Assembly (NCBI GenBank): GCA_963575745.1
Contig: CAUYUJ010014605.1
Span: 183,474 to 247,473, forward strand
From: Prorocentrum cordatum
Taxonomy: Eukaryota; Sar; Dinophyceae; Prorocentrales; Prorocentraceae
Direction: 5' to 3'
DNA length: 64,000 nt
Part shown: in pieces, positions 30,405 to 41,232 of the stretch
Position numbering within the stretch: position 1 is the stretch's first letter
How the letters are laid out: each line of letters opens with the position of its first letter
Translations under genes and position numbers: made by a program
The notes under the pieces: model-generated
Databases searched by the model: none
What the model saw: the letters and a program-made list of their open reading frames with translations, nothing else
Told to the model about the DNA's origin: nothing

Positions 30405-30665
30405 CGGTTACTCCCTGGACCTCTCCCGGGGTGCGCTCTGACCAGAATTCCGAGGCGAATCCAGCGGTGGCGTCGAGGGCCTCCGAGGAGGCCCAGAGAG
30501 TGGAAAACGGGCGGAGGCTAGAGGTACCCAGAGATCCGATGTCGTGATGTTTTCAATGCGGGGTCCCTGGAAGTCTCGACCCATTCCCCAGGACCGGTTT
30601 TTCATCCTGAATCGTTTTTTGACGGTCCCGGGGCCCGGCGAGGGCCCCTCGAGGCCGAAAAATAC
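30405..30665. mobile_element. Family F8 repeat (copy 2)
   Basis: Collinear with 4985-5230, for example GAATCCAGCGGTGGCGTCG and GGGGTCCCTGGAAGTCTCGA. 30666-30904 is GC-rich without a gene. Confidence 0.6.
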
Positions 30666-30904
30666 GAAAACCCTGCGTCCTGATTTTTTCAATACGTTGG
30701 ATCTCTGGGCATGGGCACCTTTCCCTCCTCTGGGCGACGACGACGCGCGGCGCTGCTTTTTCCGGAGGCCGCCGCAAGCGCGCCGCGCCGGCGCCGGCGC
30801 CCCTCGCAGGGCGAGGGCCCGCGGGGAGGCGCCTGGGCGGGGCCCTGAAGCCGCGGCCCGCCGCGGCGCCGCGGGCGGGCCTCGCGGCCGGCCACGCGGC
30901 CCCG

Positions 30905-31345
30905 CCCTCCTCCTCGTCCTCGTCGTCCTCGTCCTCGTCCTCCTCCTCCTCCTCCTCCTCCTCCTCGAGGGATCCTCCTCCTCCTCCTCGAGGGATCTTC
31001 CTCCTCCTCCTCTCTCCTCCCTCCTCCTCCCTCCTCTCCTCCTCCTTCCTCCTCCTCCTCCTTCCTCCTCCTCCTCTCCTCTCCTCTCCTCGAGGGATCT
31101 TCTTCCTCCTCCGCCTCCTCCACTCTTCCTTCCTCCTCCTCCTCATCCTCCTCCTCCTCCCTCCTCCTCCTCGTCCTCTTCCTCCTCTCTCCTCCTCCTC
31201 CTCCTCCTCTTCCCTCTCCCTCCTCCGAAGGATCCTCCTCCTCCTCGAGGGATCCTCCCCTCCTCCTCCTCCTCCTCCTCCTCCTCCTCCTCTTCCTCCC
31301 TTCCTCCTCCTCCTCCTCCTCCTCCTCCCTCTCCAGCCCCCCCCC
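30905..31345. repeat. CCT microsatellite with CTCGAGGGATC punctuation
   Basis: CTC triplets broken five times by a TCGAGGGATC or CGAAGGATC word, suggesting local duplication of larger units. 31346-31914 is GC-rich; no gene recognised. Confidence 0.85.
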
Positions 31346-31914
31346 TCCTGTCTGAGCCCTCGCCCTGGTCCGAGGGGCGCCCCCTGCCCCGGGCGGCGAC
31401 CTCTTCCAGGCCGAGGCGCCGCCTCTGCTCTGCTGCGCGCTGGGTGGCGACCGCGCTTCCCGAGCGGTGGCCGGGCTCTGACTACCTACCAGACTACCCC
31501 AACCCAACCTGAAGGCCCGAATTTCGAGTTGGGGGGGTACGGGTTCCGTATGTGTTTTCTCTACGTTCCCTGACCCCCCCCCCCCACTGGAAACGGAGGG
31601 CAAACTGAAGCCTTCGGGTCGGGTTAGGGGTGGTTTGGTGGGCGGCGAGGCTCCTCCCCCCTCCGCGCGACCGCGCGCAGGAGCTGCCCTGGGCGGGCGG
31701 CCCCCAAGAGCGCTCGGCATCGCTCGTCGCGGCCCGCCGACCGTCGCTCGCCGTGGCCGTGGCTCGTCGCGGCCCCGCGCCCCTCGCCGTGCCTCGCCGT
31801 CGCTCGCCGGTCGCGGCCCGTCGCGGCTCGTCGCCGCTCGTCGCTGCTCGCCGATGGGCGCGCGCCGTCGCTCGTCGCTCGTGGGGGCACCTCAGAGGCC
31901 GGCGGCTCCAGGGG

Positions 31915-32085
31915 GGGAGGAGGAGGAGGAGGAGGAGGAGGAGGAGGAGGAGGAGAGGAGGAGGAGGAGGAGGAGGTGGAGGAGGAGGAGGAGGAGGAGG
32001 AGAGGAGGAGGAGGAGGAGGAGGAGGAGGAGGAGGGAGGAGGAGGAGGGGGAGGAGGAGGAGGAGGAGGAGGAGGAGGAGGCCAT
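31915..32085. repeat. GGA microsatellite
   Basis: GGA triplets with occasional slips, bordering the 3' end of the element at 32.1-34.9 kb. Confidence 0.9.
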
Positions 32086-32449
32086 TTTGGGCAATTTTTC
32101 TGTTCGGCCCCCTGGCGCCCTGCCCGCGGACAAAACCAGGTGCCGTCGAAGCGCGGTCACGCCGCGCCGCCGTCGCCGAAGGGCGACTCCCAGCCCGCCT
32201 CCACGCGCGCCTGCGCCCAGCGCGCCGCGGCGGCGGGCGAGGCGAAGCCGTGGAGCGCGGCCGCCTGCCAGGCATCCGCCACGGCTGGCCGCAGCCCCCA
32301 GCGCGGCGGCCGCCCAGCCCCAGCGGGGGCCCCAGCGCCGCCTGCCGCGCCAGCGCCACCACGGAGCACCGCCGCGAGCCGCGCCTGCTCCTCTTCCGTG
32401 GGCGCCTGCGGGGCGAGGAGCCGCGCCTTGCTCTTCGGCTCCTGCAGGC

Positions 32450-32660
32450 GCATCAGGAGCCGCCTCGCCTCTGCCGCCCGCTCGCCAGGGGCGGGCCGCC
32501 CCTTGCAGCTGCCCAGCAGGCCAGTCCCTGCAGGTGGGGACCTCTTCCAGAAGCGGCGGCCGCACTTCAGGCACCAGGCCATGGCCCCGTCGCCGTTCTC
32601 CAGGCGTGAGACGACGATGCAGTGCCCTCTCACCACCTGCGCCACGCCTGCTCCTGCCAC
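32450..32660 (-). pseudogene. C-terminal Cys finger of element R2
   Basis: Encodes GAMAWCLKCGRRFWKR and, 12 residues on, LLGSCKGRP, a C-x2-C ... C pattern with Arg/Lys/Trp around it. The same kind of finger closes many dinoflagellate repeat proteins that I recall. Confidence 0.5.
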
Positions 32661-32974
32661 TGCTGCCTGCAGCTCGGGCGCGGCTGCCGCAGCATCCTCG
32701 AGCTCGACGGCGGCGGCCTCTGCGGTTGTCGCGAAGCCACCGCCGCCGCTGGGCCGCGCTGGGGCCCTCGCGCCAATCATCCAGCAGCCTGGCCAGCTGG
32801 GCCACGGGCAGGAAGGAAGAGATCCGCAGCCCTCGGTTGCCCTTGGATCTGCAGGGAGCGGTCGGCCGCCCGCCCCCCATCGGCCCCGGGCGTCATGTGT
32901 CCGGCGGGCGAAGCCCGCAGCCCCGCCCGCCACTGCGTCCGCGGCCGCGGCCGCGGCCACCGTCTCCGCCATCT

Positions 32975-34000
32975 TTAGCGCCCTCTCCTGCCGCGCCGCC
33001 TCCAGGGAGCGCCGGCCCACCAGCTTCCGCAGCCGCCGCAGCAGCCCCGCGGCGCCGTCGCCTGGCGCGCCGCCAGGGGCCTTATGGCGCGCGCCCGAAG
33101 CGCCTCCAGCTCGCGCTCCTCCTTGCTGCGCCGGCTCGCGAAGCTCCGCAGCGCGTCCGGCACCAGGTCCTGCGGGTTGGTAGTCCCCGCCAGGTGCTTC
33201 GCCGCGGCCCAGTTGGCGCGGTCCGCCCCGCGCGCGCAAGCCCCCGCGCACTGCAGCAGCCGGCGAGCGACCACCTCCAGAGACGCGAGCTCCCCCATGT
33301 TCACCTGGTCGCAGGCGCCCGCGAGGTACAAACACTCTATGAGTGTTTGCACCTCGTGGTATGCTCGGTCTCGCCGAGAGATCCCTGCCTCCTTGCGCCG
33401 CTCCTGGAACCAGATCTCCGGCGCGCCGCCGTGGCGGCACATCATGCGGCGCGCCTCCAAGCGGGCGGGCGGTCTGCGCAAGCTGGAGTCCGAGAAGACC
33501 TCCTGCGTGCTCTCCTGCACCGCCTTGCGCCACTCTTTGAAACGGGCTCCCGTCTCGTCCACGTCGGTCCAACAAGTGTGGAGGTCGTCCTGTCCAGCAC
33601 TGTCAGCAGCTGCGGCGCCTGTCCCACCAGGCTCCGCGGGTGGCGCGCGAGCGCCCCCAACCTCACCGGCACGGAAGAGGCGATCGTCCAGCCTGGCCCT
33701 CGCAGGCCTCAGCCGATCGGCCGCCGCGATCTCGGCGTCGCGCCAGCTCTCGATCTCTTCTGTCGTGACGTACTCGATCGGAACCCACTCACCATCGGCA
33801 CCTCGGTCGAGCCCGCGTCGCTCTCGAAGGATCGCAGCGGCACTCAGCTCGAGCTCGCGCCCGAACGCGTCGCCAGCATCCATCGACGCCAGCGCCCAGC
33901 GCCCAGGGGGGCCGCGACTCAGGCGGCAGAGGCGGCGGCACCCCGCCGTCGGCGAGCGGCAAGGCGGCGGGCTCGGTGTGGGCCGCCGAGTGCCTGCGCC
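32975..34000 (-). pseudogene. Conserved helical domain of element R2
   Basis: One frame stays open for over 300 codons. It contains ARRMMCRHGGAPEIWFQERR, DRAYHEVQTLIECLYLAG and QVNMGELASLEVVARRL, the segment I recognise as strongly conserved between repeat copies in dinoflagellates. Downstream is a charged helix (ALRSFASRRSKEERELEALR). It may be a structural or nucleic-acid-binding module; function unknown. Confidence 0.6.
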
Positions 34001-34071
34001 GCAACCGCCGCCGCACCCATGGCACCTCCACCGCCGTCGCGGAAGGCACGGCCAGCCGCCCACCGTTCCAG

Positions 34072-34488
34072 TCAACTGCGTCCTGTGTCCGCCAGTCCGC
34101 GGCATCGCTGCCATGCTCCAGCACGACCTCGCCCCGAGCGCGCCTCAGGAGGCTGATCGCCTCGGCGTCGAGCAGAGCCCTGATGAACGTGACAACGTTC
34201 CGAACGCCAGGTGGGGGAACGCCTCCTGCCCGCCCACGTCACTGCGGAGCGGTAGTCCGTCCAGGCCTCTGCATGCAAGTCGGTTCCCGCCGCGTACACC
34301 ATCCACTCCGAGCCATCGGCGGCGCTCGGCCACAGCAGCAACCTCTCGTGAACCCAGCCCGCGTCTTCCTCGTACTGAACCAAAATCAGCAGCACAATGG
34401 CCGCATCTGGCAGCGGCGCCGCCATTGCGCCACGTGGATCCTGGCCTCGCCGATCGGCTCGAAGGCGACCCTCGCCGAGGAGCGCCAC
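34072..34488 (-). pseudogene. HERLLLWP domain of element R2
   Basis: Contains AIVLLILVQYEEDAGWVHER followed by LLLWPSAADGSEWMVYAAG and DLHAEAWTDY, reading like a small beta-rich domain. It overlaps the end of the upstream frame (34386-34909) by about 100 bp in another frame, so a frame change occurred near 34400-34480. Confidence 0.55.
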
Positions 34489-34909
34489 GTCAGCTGCCTC
34501 CAGGCGGCGCCGCAGGCGCCAGCGGCCGAAGCTCCAACCAGCGCGGCGAGCGGGATCTCCACCGTGGCCGTCAGCCCGTCTCCGACCACCCGCAGCGGCT
34601 GCGGCGCGGCCGGCACTGGCGCCACAGGCGCCGGGCTGCTGCAGTCCACCACCGTCGAGGTCGTGGACAGCAGCGTGGCGGTGGTAGCTGTCGAGCTGGC
34701 CTCCAGCTCGTGGCCTGGCCAGGTCCGCTGCCAGCCCTCAGCGTCCGCCGCCAGGGCCAAGGGGCCGAATCCCCCGCGGACCGCGAAGCCTGCCCAAAAG
34801 GTGAGCACGGCCCCGAGCAAGCTGGCTGGGCACTGCTTCGGAAGCATACCCCCTGAAAGCTTGAGCCCCAGCAGCGGCGGAGGGACTGCTTCTGAAGGGG
34901 CTGCAACAT
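34386..34909 (-). pseudogene. N-terminal region of element R2
   Basis: Two overlapping frames. The first starts with ATG at 34909, directly after the spliced-leader relic (MLQPLQKQSLRR). The second, from 34847, has a hydrophobic segment (LLGAVLTFWAGFAVRGG) that could be a signal anchor, followed by a Thr/Ser/Ala-rich stretch. Which is the authentic reading cannot be settled by eye. Confidence 0.4.
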
Positions 34910-34924
34910 CTTAAAATGGGCTCA
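34910..34924 (-). other. Degenerate spliced-leader relic at 5' end of R2
   Basis: Minus strand reads GAGCCCATTTTAAGATG. Compared with the leader end GTAGCCATTTTGGCTCAAG it keeps AGCC-ATTTT and AAG but lacks GGCTC. It is followed at once by the ATG at 34909. Weaker than the relics at 17.0 and 47.1 kb. Confidence 0.45.
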
Positions 34925-34959
34925 AGCAATTACGTGCCCCGCACACACATGCCTCCCCT

Positions 34960-35830
34960 CTTGGGACCCGCTTGGGCCGTCCTGGGGCCCTTTGGGGCCG
35001 TCTTTGGGCGTCTTCGAAGCCTTCGGCAATCTCGGAGCTTTCCATGGGGCCACTTGGGACCCTCTTGGGAGCCTCATGGGGCCCACTTGAAGCTCCTTCG
35101 GGGACCTCTAAAGGCCCTCTTGGGCCGTTTTGGGACCCTCTGGGGCTCCCGGGGGCTTCTTGGGAATATCTCCGGGGCCTCTCAAGCCGTCCTGGGCCGT
35201 CGGAAGCCCGGAAAGGCGAGTCCAGAAACATACAAAAACCAACTTAAAATGAATGTCGTTGGGCTGCTCAGGGTCCTTCCGGAGACCTTTTGGACAATCT
35301 TGGGGCACTCTTGGGCCTGTTGGAAGCCTTTTTGGGCTGTCTGAGGACGTCTTGGATGCCTTTGGCCGCCTGGGCGGCCTCCAGGCGGCCCAAGAGCCTG
35401 CAAGACGCCCCAAGAGGCCTCCAGGAACACTCACTCCCCAGAAAGCCCCAGGAGGAACAATTATTTCCGAGTTGTTTTTGAAGCATTTCGACGTTCTCGC
35501 CTCTTCCGCTTCCCGGCGCTCCACGACGGCCCAAGAGGCTCCCCATATCGCCCCAAGACGGCCCAAGAGGGCTCCAGGAGGGACCCAAAACAGCCTTAGA
35601 GGGTCCCAAAACGGCCCCAAACTCCTCCAAGACGGCCCAGGAGGCCCCCAAGACGGCTCCAAGAGGGTGCCCACACGAACGACCAGAACGTACATTTCGA
35701 GCCCTCGGCCCCGAGAGGCTCCCAGGAAGGACCTGGAGGCCCCCAAGAGGCCCCAAAAGGCCCCGAAGAGGCCCGCAGCAAGCCCCCAGAGACCCCCAAG
35801 AGGCCCACAAGAGGCCCCCAAGAAGCATCC
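34960..35830. repeat. Degenerate CTTGGG/CCCAAGA tandem repeat
   Basis: First half reads GCCGTTTTGGGACC-type words, second half (from 35360) the complementary GGCCCCAAGA words, so the two halves form a large imperfect inverted structure. Each half contains a more conserved block mentioning TTCGACGTTCTCGCCTCTTC or its like. Confidence 0.7.
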
Positions 35831-35934
35831 ATGAGGACTTGGACCCATGTCAACATCGTCGTCGTCACCGCCACCGCCGTTGTCGTCGTTCCCCTCCAGG
35901 GTCGGGGGCCCCGGCCGCAAGGCCTTCGCAATAC

Positions 35935-36335
35935 CCAAAACAGATTCCAAACAAATACGCACAAGTAGTCAGCGAATCGTCTCCAGACTATTCTTGACTA
36001 TTTTTGAATATTCCCCCGTCGAGGGACAGGGCCGACATAATGCTACTTCCTAGACCTCTCCCAGGTGTGCGCTCAGACCACGCTTCCGGGGCGAGTCCAC
36101 CAGTGGCAGCCAGGACCTCCCTGGAGGTCCAAAAGGCGAAAAATATGGAAGGGCCGCGACATCTATCAAGGTGCCCAAGGACGCTCAGATAAACGCATTC
36201 AAATCCTAGGACGCCCAATCTTTCTCGATATGTTATGGATGTTCGTCTCTCCCCCTCACATGTCCAATATTTTCACATATTCTCCTGGGAGTCGAAGATT
36301 CATTGTGCCTTTGTGTGTTTCCCCTCCTGAATCTA
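35935..36335. mobile_element. M6 right end, F8 partial and F4 partial in tandem
   Basis: 35935-36035 matches the M6 interior and right end (TTTTTGAATATTCCCCCGTC then GAGGGACAGGGCCGAC). 36050-36167 matches F8, and 36168-36332 is a degenerate F4. A right-end fragment of M9 (GCTCGAAATTCTTCCTGGTGG) follows at 36403-36460. 36461-36780 shows no gene. Confidence 0.6.
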
Positions 36336-36783
36336 GACCCCCGAGGGTCCGACACGTGAACACCCTCGATGCTTTATTCTTTTATTATTATTTTATTTTC
36401 TTTCGGGCGCTCGAAATTCTTCCTGGTGGTCGAGGCTAAAGTAGGTTGGAGCATCATAAATTTAGAATTGTGGATGCCACGACCATGGACACCCGGACAG
36501 TCCTATCATCGAATTAAAATGTCCTGCGCATGTTTAAAGCATGATTTTTACATGTTGAACTAAGTATTGACACCTTCCCTAGACCTCTGACAACTATTTG
36601 GCAGCACGCTTCCTGTCCATTCATCGACTTCCAAAAACCTAGAACAAAAAAACCTAAACACGATAACGTTTCGAGTTCGGCGCAACTTTCTTCGATCGGC
36701 GCTGCGCCCCCCGCCCTGGCGCGCGGGGTTCGGCGCCGGAGGCGCCGCCAGGGGTGGGGGGGAGGCAGCGCCAGTCCAAGATA

Positions 36784-37947
36784 CAGTGGGGGCGCGGCCA
36801 CCAGAAACCATCGCAAGAAACCAAGCCCTGAAAAACCGCAGAATTTCTTGCCCAGGACTTGGGTTTCTCATCCGACGGCGTCGCACGGAGAAACCCACGG
36901 GGCTTGGCCCGAGCAGTTTCTTAGCAGGCCGCGCTCATAGAATACGCCAGCACGGTTTGGGAAGAAACGCATGGCGACTTCTGTATCCTAAACAATACAG
37001 AATCAATACTGACAGTGCAAACCTTATCCGGCCAAGGCACCCGGCGCGTACTCGCGCATACGCGCGCGACCACGTGCGCGGGGAGTGCTTCATTGCCCAC
37101 AATAGAAAACACTCACAAGAGCCCATGTTAGCTTCAAAATCCAATTGGTCACCGTCAAGGGTTGACTTTATTTTTCAAGCGAGCATGGCGACTTCTTGCG
37201 TTCTGGAAAGTACAACACCGAATTACGCTGGCAACGCAAACCTTAGCAGGCTAGGGCACACGGCGCATACGCGCAGGTACGCGCGCGCTGTGTGCGCGGG
37301 GAGTGCTGTATTGTGGACAACAGATAACGTCCAAAAGAGCCCATGTTAACTTCAAAATCCAATCGATCACCACTAAGGGTGGACTTTAATGTCCAGGCCA
37401 ACGTGGCGACTTTTCTATTCTGGACAATACAGAACCTGTTCTGACAATGCAAACCTTACCAGGCCAGGGCACACGGCGAGTGCGCGCGCATACGCGCGCG
37501 CGCGCCCGCCTGCGCGGGCAGTGCTGTATTGTCCACAATAGAAAACATTCACAAGAACCCATGCTAACTTCAAAATCCAATCGGTCACCGTTATGGGTGG
37601 ATTCTAGTTTCCAGACCAACATAACGACTCTTGTATTCTGGGCAATACACAGCCAATGCTGACAATGCAAACCCTATCAGGCCAGGGCGCACGCGCGCTC
37701 GCCCGCGTGCGCGGGGAGTGCTGTATTGTCGCAAGGATGCAAGAAACTCAAGGAGCCTTTGGCGCCTGGGGTCTTCTTCGGTAGCGGGCCGTTTGATTGC
37801 CCGAAGCGCAACTGGGAAGAAACCAAGGGGATCCTGGACACGAAAGTTTCTTGGCAACCGCGAGAACCCATCGCGCAACACGCGGCGCGAAGAAACCAAA
37901 GGCACCCTGACGAAAGACATCCGGTTTCTTGATGCGCGCCCCCACTG
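36784..37947. mobile_element. 1.16-kb TIR element, TA-flanked, CAGTG ends
   Basis: Left end TA/CAGTGGGGGCGCG and right end CGCGCCCCCACTG/TA are perfect inverted repeats for 13 bp and continue as AGAAACC against GGTTTCTT. CAGT-type ends flanked by TA are the hallmark of Tc1/mariner-type elements. Subterminal regions hold several AAGAAACC words in both orientations. The centre is a 218-bp tandem repeat. There is no transposase ORF, so it is non-autonomous. Confidence 0.75.
36968..37735. repeat. 218-bp tandem repeat, about 3.6 copies
   Basis: CTTCAAAATCCAAT recurs at about 37133, 37353 and 37568. Each unit also has GGGGAGTGCT-TATTG-CCACAA, GACAATGCAAACCTTA and CGCGCATACGCGCGCG-type alternating purine-pyrimidine tracts. 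It lies wholly inside the TIR element. Confidence 0.85.
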
Positions 37948-37975
37948 TATCGCGCAGAGAGCAGAGCATCAATGC

Positions 37976-38082
37976 GAAGGGGCCCCAGGACACACACATA
38001 AATACACACAAATGACTGGATTCTCCATAGTTTCCAATAAATTATAGGTTTTTGTATTCCCCCCGATTTCTCATATTTTCAC

Positions 38083-38113
<31 letters not shown>

Positions 38114-38163
38114 CACCCCTAAGAACCGACGATTAATTGTGTCTGTGTTTTTTCCCCCTCCTG
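37976..38163. mobile_element. Family F4 repeat (copy 5)
   Basis: GGGGCCCCAGGACACACACA start and TGTGTCTGTGTTTTTTCCCC end, with a (TA)n tract of about 34 bp inside (38082-38115) not seen in other copies. Confidence 0.7.
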
Positions 38164-38334
38164 AAAATGTTTCTGCCATGGTTGTCTTCATCGAGTATAG
38201 ACCGGTGCGTCCCACGACTCGCAGAGCGACCATTCGTAAATGGCCTGGATCCCCCGCGGGGGGATCTGCGATGAAGTACATCAAGGCAGACATGTCTTTT
38301 TTCGGACGTTTGCGAGGAGGCACTGTGCGAGTAT

Positions 38335-38496
38335 GAAGGGGCCCTGGGACACACAAATAAATACACACAAATAAATTATTTCCCCACATTTCCATATATG
38401 TTCTGGGTTTCTGTCTTCCCCCCCCCACTTCCCATATTTTCCAATATTTTCTGGGTAATCGAGGATTAATTCTGTCTGTGTGTTTTTTCTCCTCCT
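38335..38496. mobile_element. Family F4 repeat (copy 6)
   Basis: GGGGCCCTGGGACACACAAA to TCTGTCTGTGTGTTTTTTCT; one of three F4 copies in direct orientation within 840 bp. Confidence 0.75.
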
Positions 38497-38654
38497 GTGC
38501 GAGTAACGCAACGCGCTCGGCGAGGAAGGTCGGCACCACTTCTTCCTGCGACTGTCGACCCTCGTGCCCCTCCTTTCCGCACCCGCCGCGACCGTGCCGA
38601 AAACCTGCCTCATCCCCCGATGCCCCGCTCAGCATGGGGGAAAAACTGGTCCTT

Positions 38655-38814
38655 TGAAGGGGAACTGTGACAGACAAACAAATACACACAAATAACAGGA
38701 TTCCCCATCTGCTCCTCTATGTTCTGGCTTTTTGTCTCCCCCCCACTCCCCATATTTTCCCACATGTTCTGGGGAATCGACGATGAATTGTGTCTGTGTG
38801 TTTTTTCCCCTCCT
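38655..38814. mobile_element. Family F4 repeat (copy 7)
   Basis: Start diverged (GAAGGGGAACTGTGACAGAC), end TTGTGTCTGTGTGTTTTTTC. 38815-39154 has no recognised gene. Confidence 0.7.
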
Positions 38815-39154
38815 GATCCTCGGCCTTCCTCGAGGACGAGACCTCCGTCCCCAGCCAGTCTTCCGACGGCCCCGCGGCCCGTGGAGGAGGGCCCCGCGGA
38901 GCCCGACAGCGGCGGAGAGCCTGCGGGGCCCGGGCCCTGTGGGACCCGCTTTCCCAAAGAGCCATGGCGACCCGTTCGGGATCCAACAGAAAGGGGGGGG
39001 ACCCTCAAGGGGGGGGGCTATGAGTTCGATCCGCTGGTGCACGGAACTGCCTCGAACGGATGCCCCCCGCACTCCCCACCCGTCGGCACCAGTCGGGAGC
39101 TGCTGGCGGCTGGGGGGCGTCCGTCTTGGACGGCTCGGTGCGAAAACCGATCGA

Positions 39155-39259
<105 letters not shown>

Positions 39260-39310
39260 GGGGCACACACCTCCTTTGCCAGATCCCGACTCGTAATTGA
39301 GCATCTTTGA

Positions 39311-39450
39311 TCCGATCCCTATCCCCAGCGGCGTGGCCTGGGCCCCACTGGCCGATTTGCCCCCCCTGATGGAGATCCAGGCCGTATCCTTCGGGCTGCG
39401 AGGGGTGCATCCCCAACCGGGGCGGTATATAACTTGGTGGTGGTCTCGAA
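39311..39450. repeat. Dispersed repeat shared with 57125-57270
   Basis: Shared words: CAGCGGCGTGGC-TGGGCCCC, GAGGGGTGCATCCCCAAC and TTGGTGG-GGTCTCGAAG, in the same order and orientation. Confidence 0.7.
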
Positions 39451-39454
39451 GCTC

Positions 39455-39581
39455 GCCATCGCTCGGACGTCCACTCCCTGTGTTTCTGTTCGGTTTCGTG
39501 CGTGGACTTTTCGCCAACTGATCAAGGATGCTCCTCGATGGCCCTCGCCGGAGGAAACATGCACACGTCCGAGCGATGCCG
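39455..39581. mobile_element. Family M7 MITE, 125 bp
   Basis: GCCATCGCTCGGACGTCC at the left and GCACACGTCCGAGCGATGC at the right form the inverted ends; GCTCCTCGATGGCC-TCGCCG in the middle. 39582-39987 has no recognised gene. Confidence 0.8.
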
Positions 39582-39987
39582 AGGAAGGGGATTGAGATGG
39601 GGACGGGGGCAGGTGAAACGATACTCCAGATTTCGTAATAAAGGGAGGGGGGTCTCATTTCGGGGGGGGGGGGTCTCTTCCAGGCTATCTTGGGGGGCCT
39701 GGGGGGTCAGGGGACGATGTTTTGGAGGGTTCTCCCACAGGGGAGGTCTGAAATGGCTTGTCTTGGAGGGTCCAGACCCCCTCCCTTTTATGACGAAATC
39801 TGGAGGACGGACCCTCCCTGCGGCGCCCCGCGGCCTCACTTCCCACCGGCTGGAGCCGCAGGCGACAGCGCCTCCTCGGGCCGGCCGCGACCAAAAAGGG
39901 GGTTCCCTCTGCCGGTTTCGCTCCTCCGCGGCCCGCGGCGCGCCCAGGGCGCGAGCCGGCTTCCCCCCCCCTTTGCCTTGAGCAGGG

Positions 39988-40205
39988 GCCGACCGTCCCG
40001 GCATTCCTGTCGTCCTACCACGAAAGGTTCGCAGAACCCAAAAGTGTTCCTATCACAAAAACAGTGTTCTTAGAACGCAGACCCGATGCCACGAAACAAG
40101 ACCGCCCCAACCGGACATGTTCTCAACACATTTCGTGGGAAACAAAAAAATCTTAGAACACTGTTCGGTACGACAATAGGCACGCCAGGAAGCTTCGCCG
40201 CTGCT
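39988..40205. mobile_element. Family M8 MITE, about 210 bp
   Basis: Left GCATTCCTGTCGTCCTACCA and right GGTACGACAATAGGCACGCC are inverted with mismatches; CGAAAGGTTC and TTTCGTGGGA are an inner inverted pair. Related copies at 24413, 47619 and 58000. Confidence 0.7.
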
Positions 40206-40489
40206 CGAATGCCGTGCACGCCCGGCGACACGACGCGAACATGCCGTGCTCGAGCGTGGGAGGCCTGGGCCACGAGACGGACCGACGCCCCTCGAGGCCC
40301 AGCGAGTCACGGGCCGAGAGGGGGGGGCGGCGGGCCTCCGACGGGGCGGGGTTTCGGCGCCCGCCCCGCCCGGCGCTTCGCGCGAGGCGCGTGGCTCGCC
40401 TCGCGAAGAAGGAACCAGCACGATGGGCGCGTCGGCTACACGGAAGAGTGGCCCTGGGGAAACGACCTTTGGGTCGCGGCTTCACGGGG

Positions 40490-40625
40490 GACGCGGGGCG
40501 GCCAAACCCAGGCGCGCAAGCCGCTGCTACGGCCTCGCGCTCAGCGATCGGGGGAGTCCGTTGGGCCCGCACCAGGGGTCGCTCCGGAGAAAAGTCACTC
40601 TTACGCGCAGTCGAGCGAAGGCCGG
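40490..40625. repeat. Dispersed repeat shared with 17550-17680
   Basis: Ends ACTCTTACGCGCAGTCGAGC, like ACTCTTACGTGAAGTCGAGC at 17.66 kb. 40206-40489 and 40626-40800 have no recognised gene. Confidence 0.55.
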
Positions 40626-40804
40626 CCCACCTGCCGTGCCGGCCAGCACGCCCGCCTCAAGCAGGAAACACCTGCAGGGCCCTCGCAAAGCGCCGCGAGG
40701 GCCTCCGAGGCCTCTGCAGATTTCCAAGGGGCCTCTCGAGAGGCTCCGTCGCTCCCCCTGTGCATGACGAAGCCATGGCGAAATTCACTCGGGCGAGGAT
40801 AAGT

Positions 40805-41000
40805 ATCATGTTGCTCCCTTCGCACTGAAGGACCACATCTGCTTAAATAGTCTCGAACGCCCGGAAGAGTGTCGAAGCAGTGTCAAACGAACATCACCTC
40901 CCAGGTCCCGACGCGCGAAAACCCTGCAATTTCAGTACTTTCCTGGCGCCCGAAACTCTCTCTGGTGATCAAGGCAAAAGCAGGCTGCAACATCATAAGA
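40805..41000. mobile_element. Family M9 element
   Basis: TCATGTTGCTCCCTTCGCAC at the left, GCAGGCTGCAACATCATAAG at the right; inner GTGTCGAAGCAGTGTC repeats. 41001-41232 has no recognised gene. Confidence 0.7.
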
Positions 41001-41232
41001 CAGAACTGGACCTGAACGGCGTTGTTCGTTTTCGTTCTGTTTTGTCTTGATTCCATTTTCGCCGCAAAACGACATCGAAACGACGGCGGCGCACGAAGTC
41101 GCCAAAACACCGTTACGTTTAGGTCCAGCTGTTTCATCAGATCAGTGGAGGACCTCTGAGACCCGGCGGCCCGGGGGGGTGCCTCGAGCGCGCGGCGGCC
41201 GCCCCGGCGCGTTCGCGGCACGCTCCGAAAGG

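Larger units (their letters stand above)
32100..34909 (-). mobile_element. Truncated repetitive coding element R2
   Basis: A minus-strand coding track that begins at an ATG (34909) joined to a spliced-leader relic. It holds, in order, a hydrophobic N-terminal stretch, an HERLLLWP-containing domain, a conserved helical domain and a C-terminal Cys finger. I recall closely similar proteins repeated many times in dinoflagellate genomes, where they accompany retroelements, but I cannot name the family. No reverse transcriptase or integrase motif is present, so this copy is either a distinct retroposed mRNA or a 5'-3' truncated element. The frame changes several times. Confidence 0.6.

Noticed and set aside
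32083-32098. GCCATTTTGG on the plus strand as a fourth spliced leader
   Set aside because: Only ten bases match the leader core, nothing coding follows on the plus strand, and it ends GCAAT instead of CTCAAG.
31976-34156. 726-codon plus-strand open frame
   Set aside because: It is antisense to element R2, whose minus-strand frames contain recognisable conserved motifs; the plus frame is Arg/Pro/Ala-rich and GC-driven.
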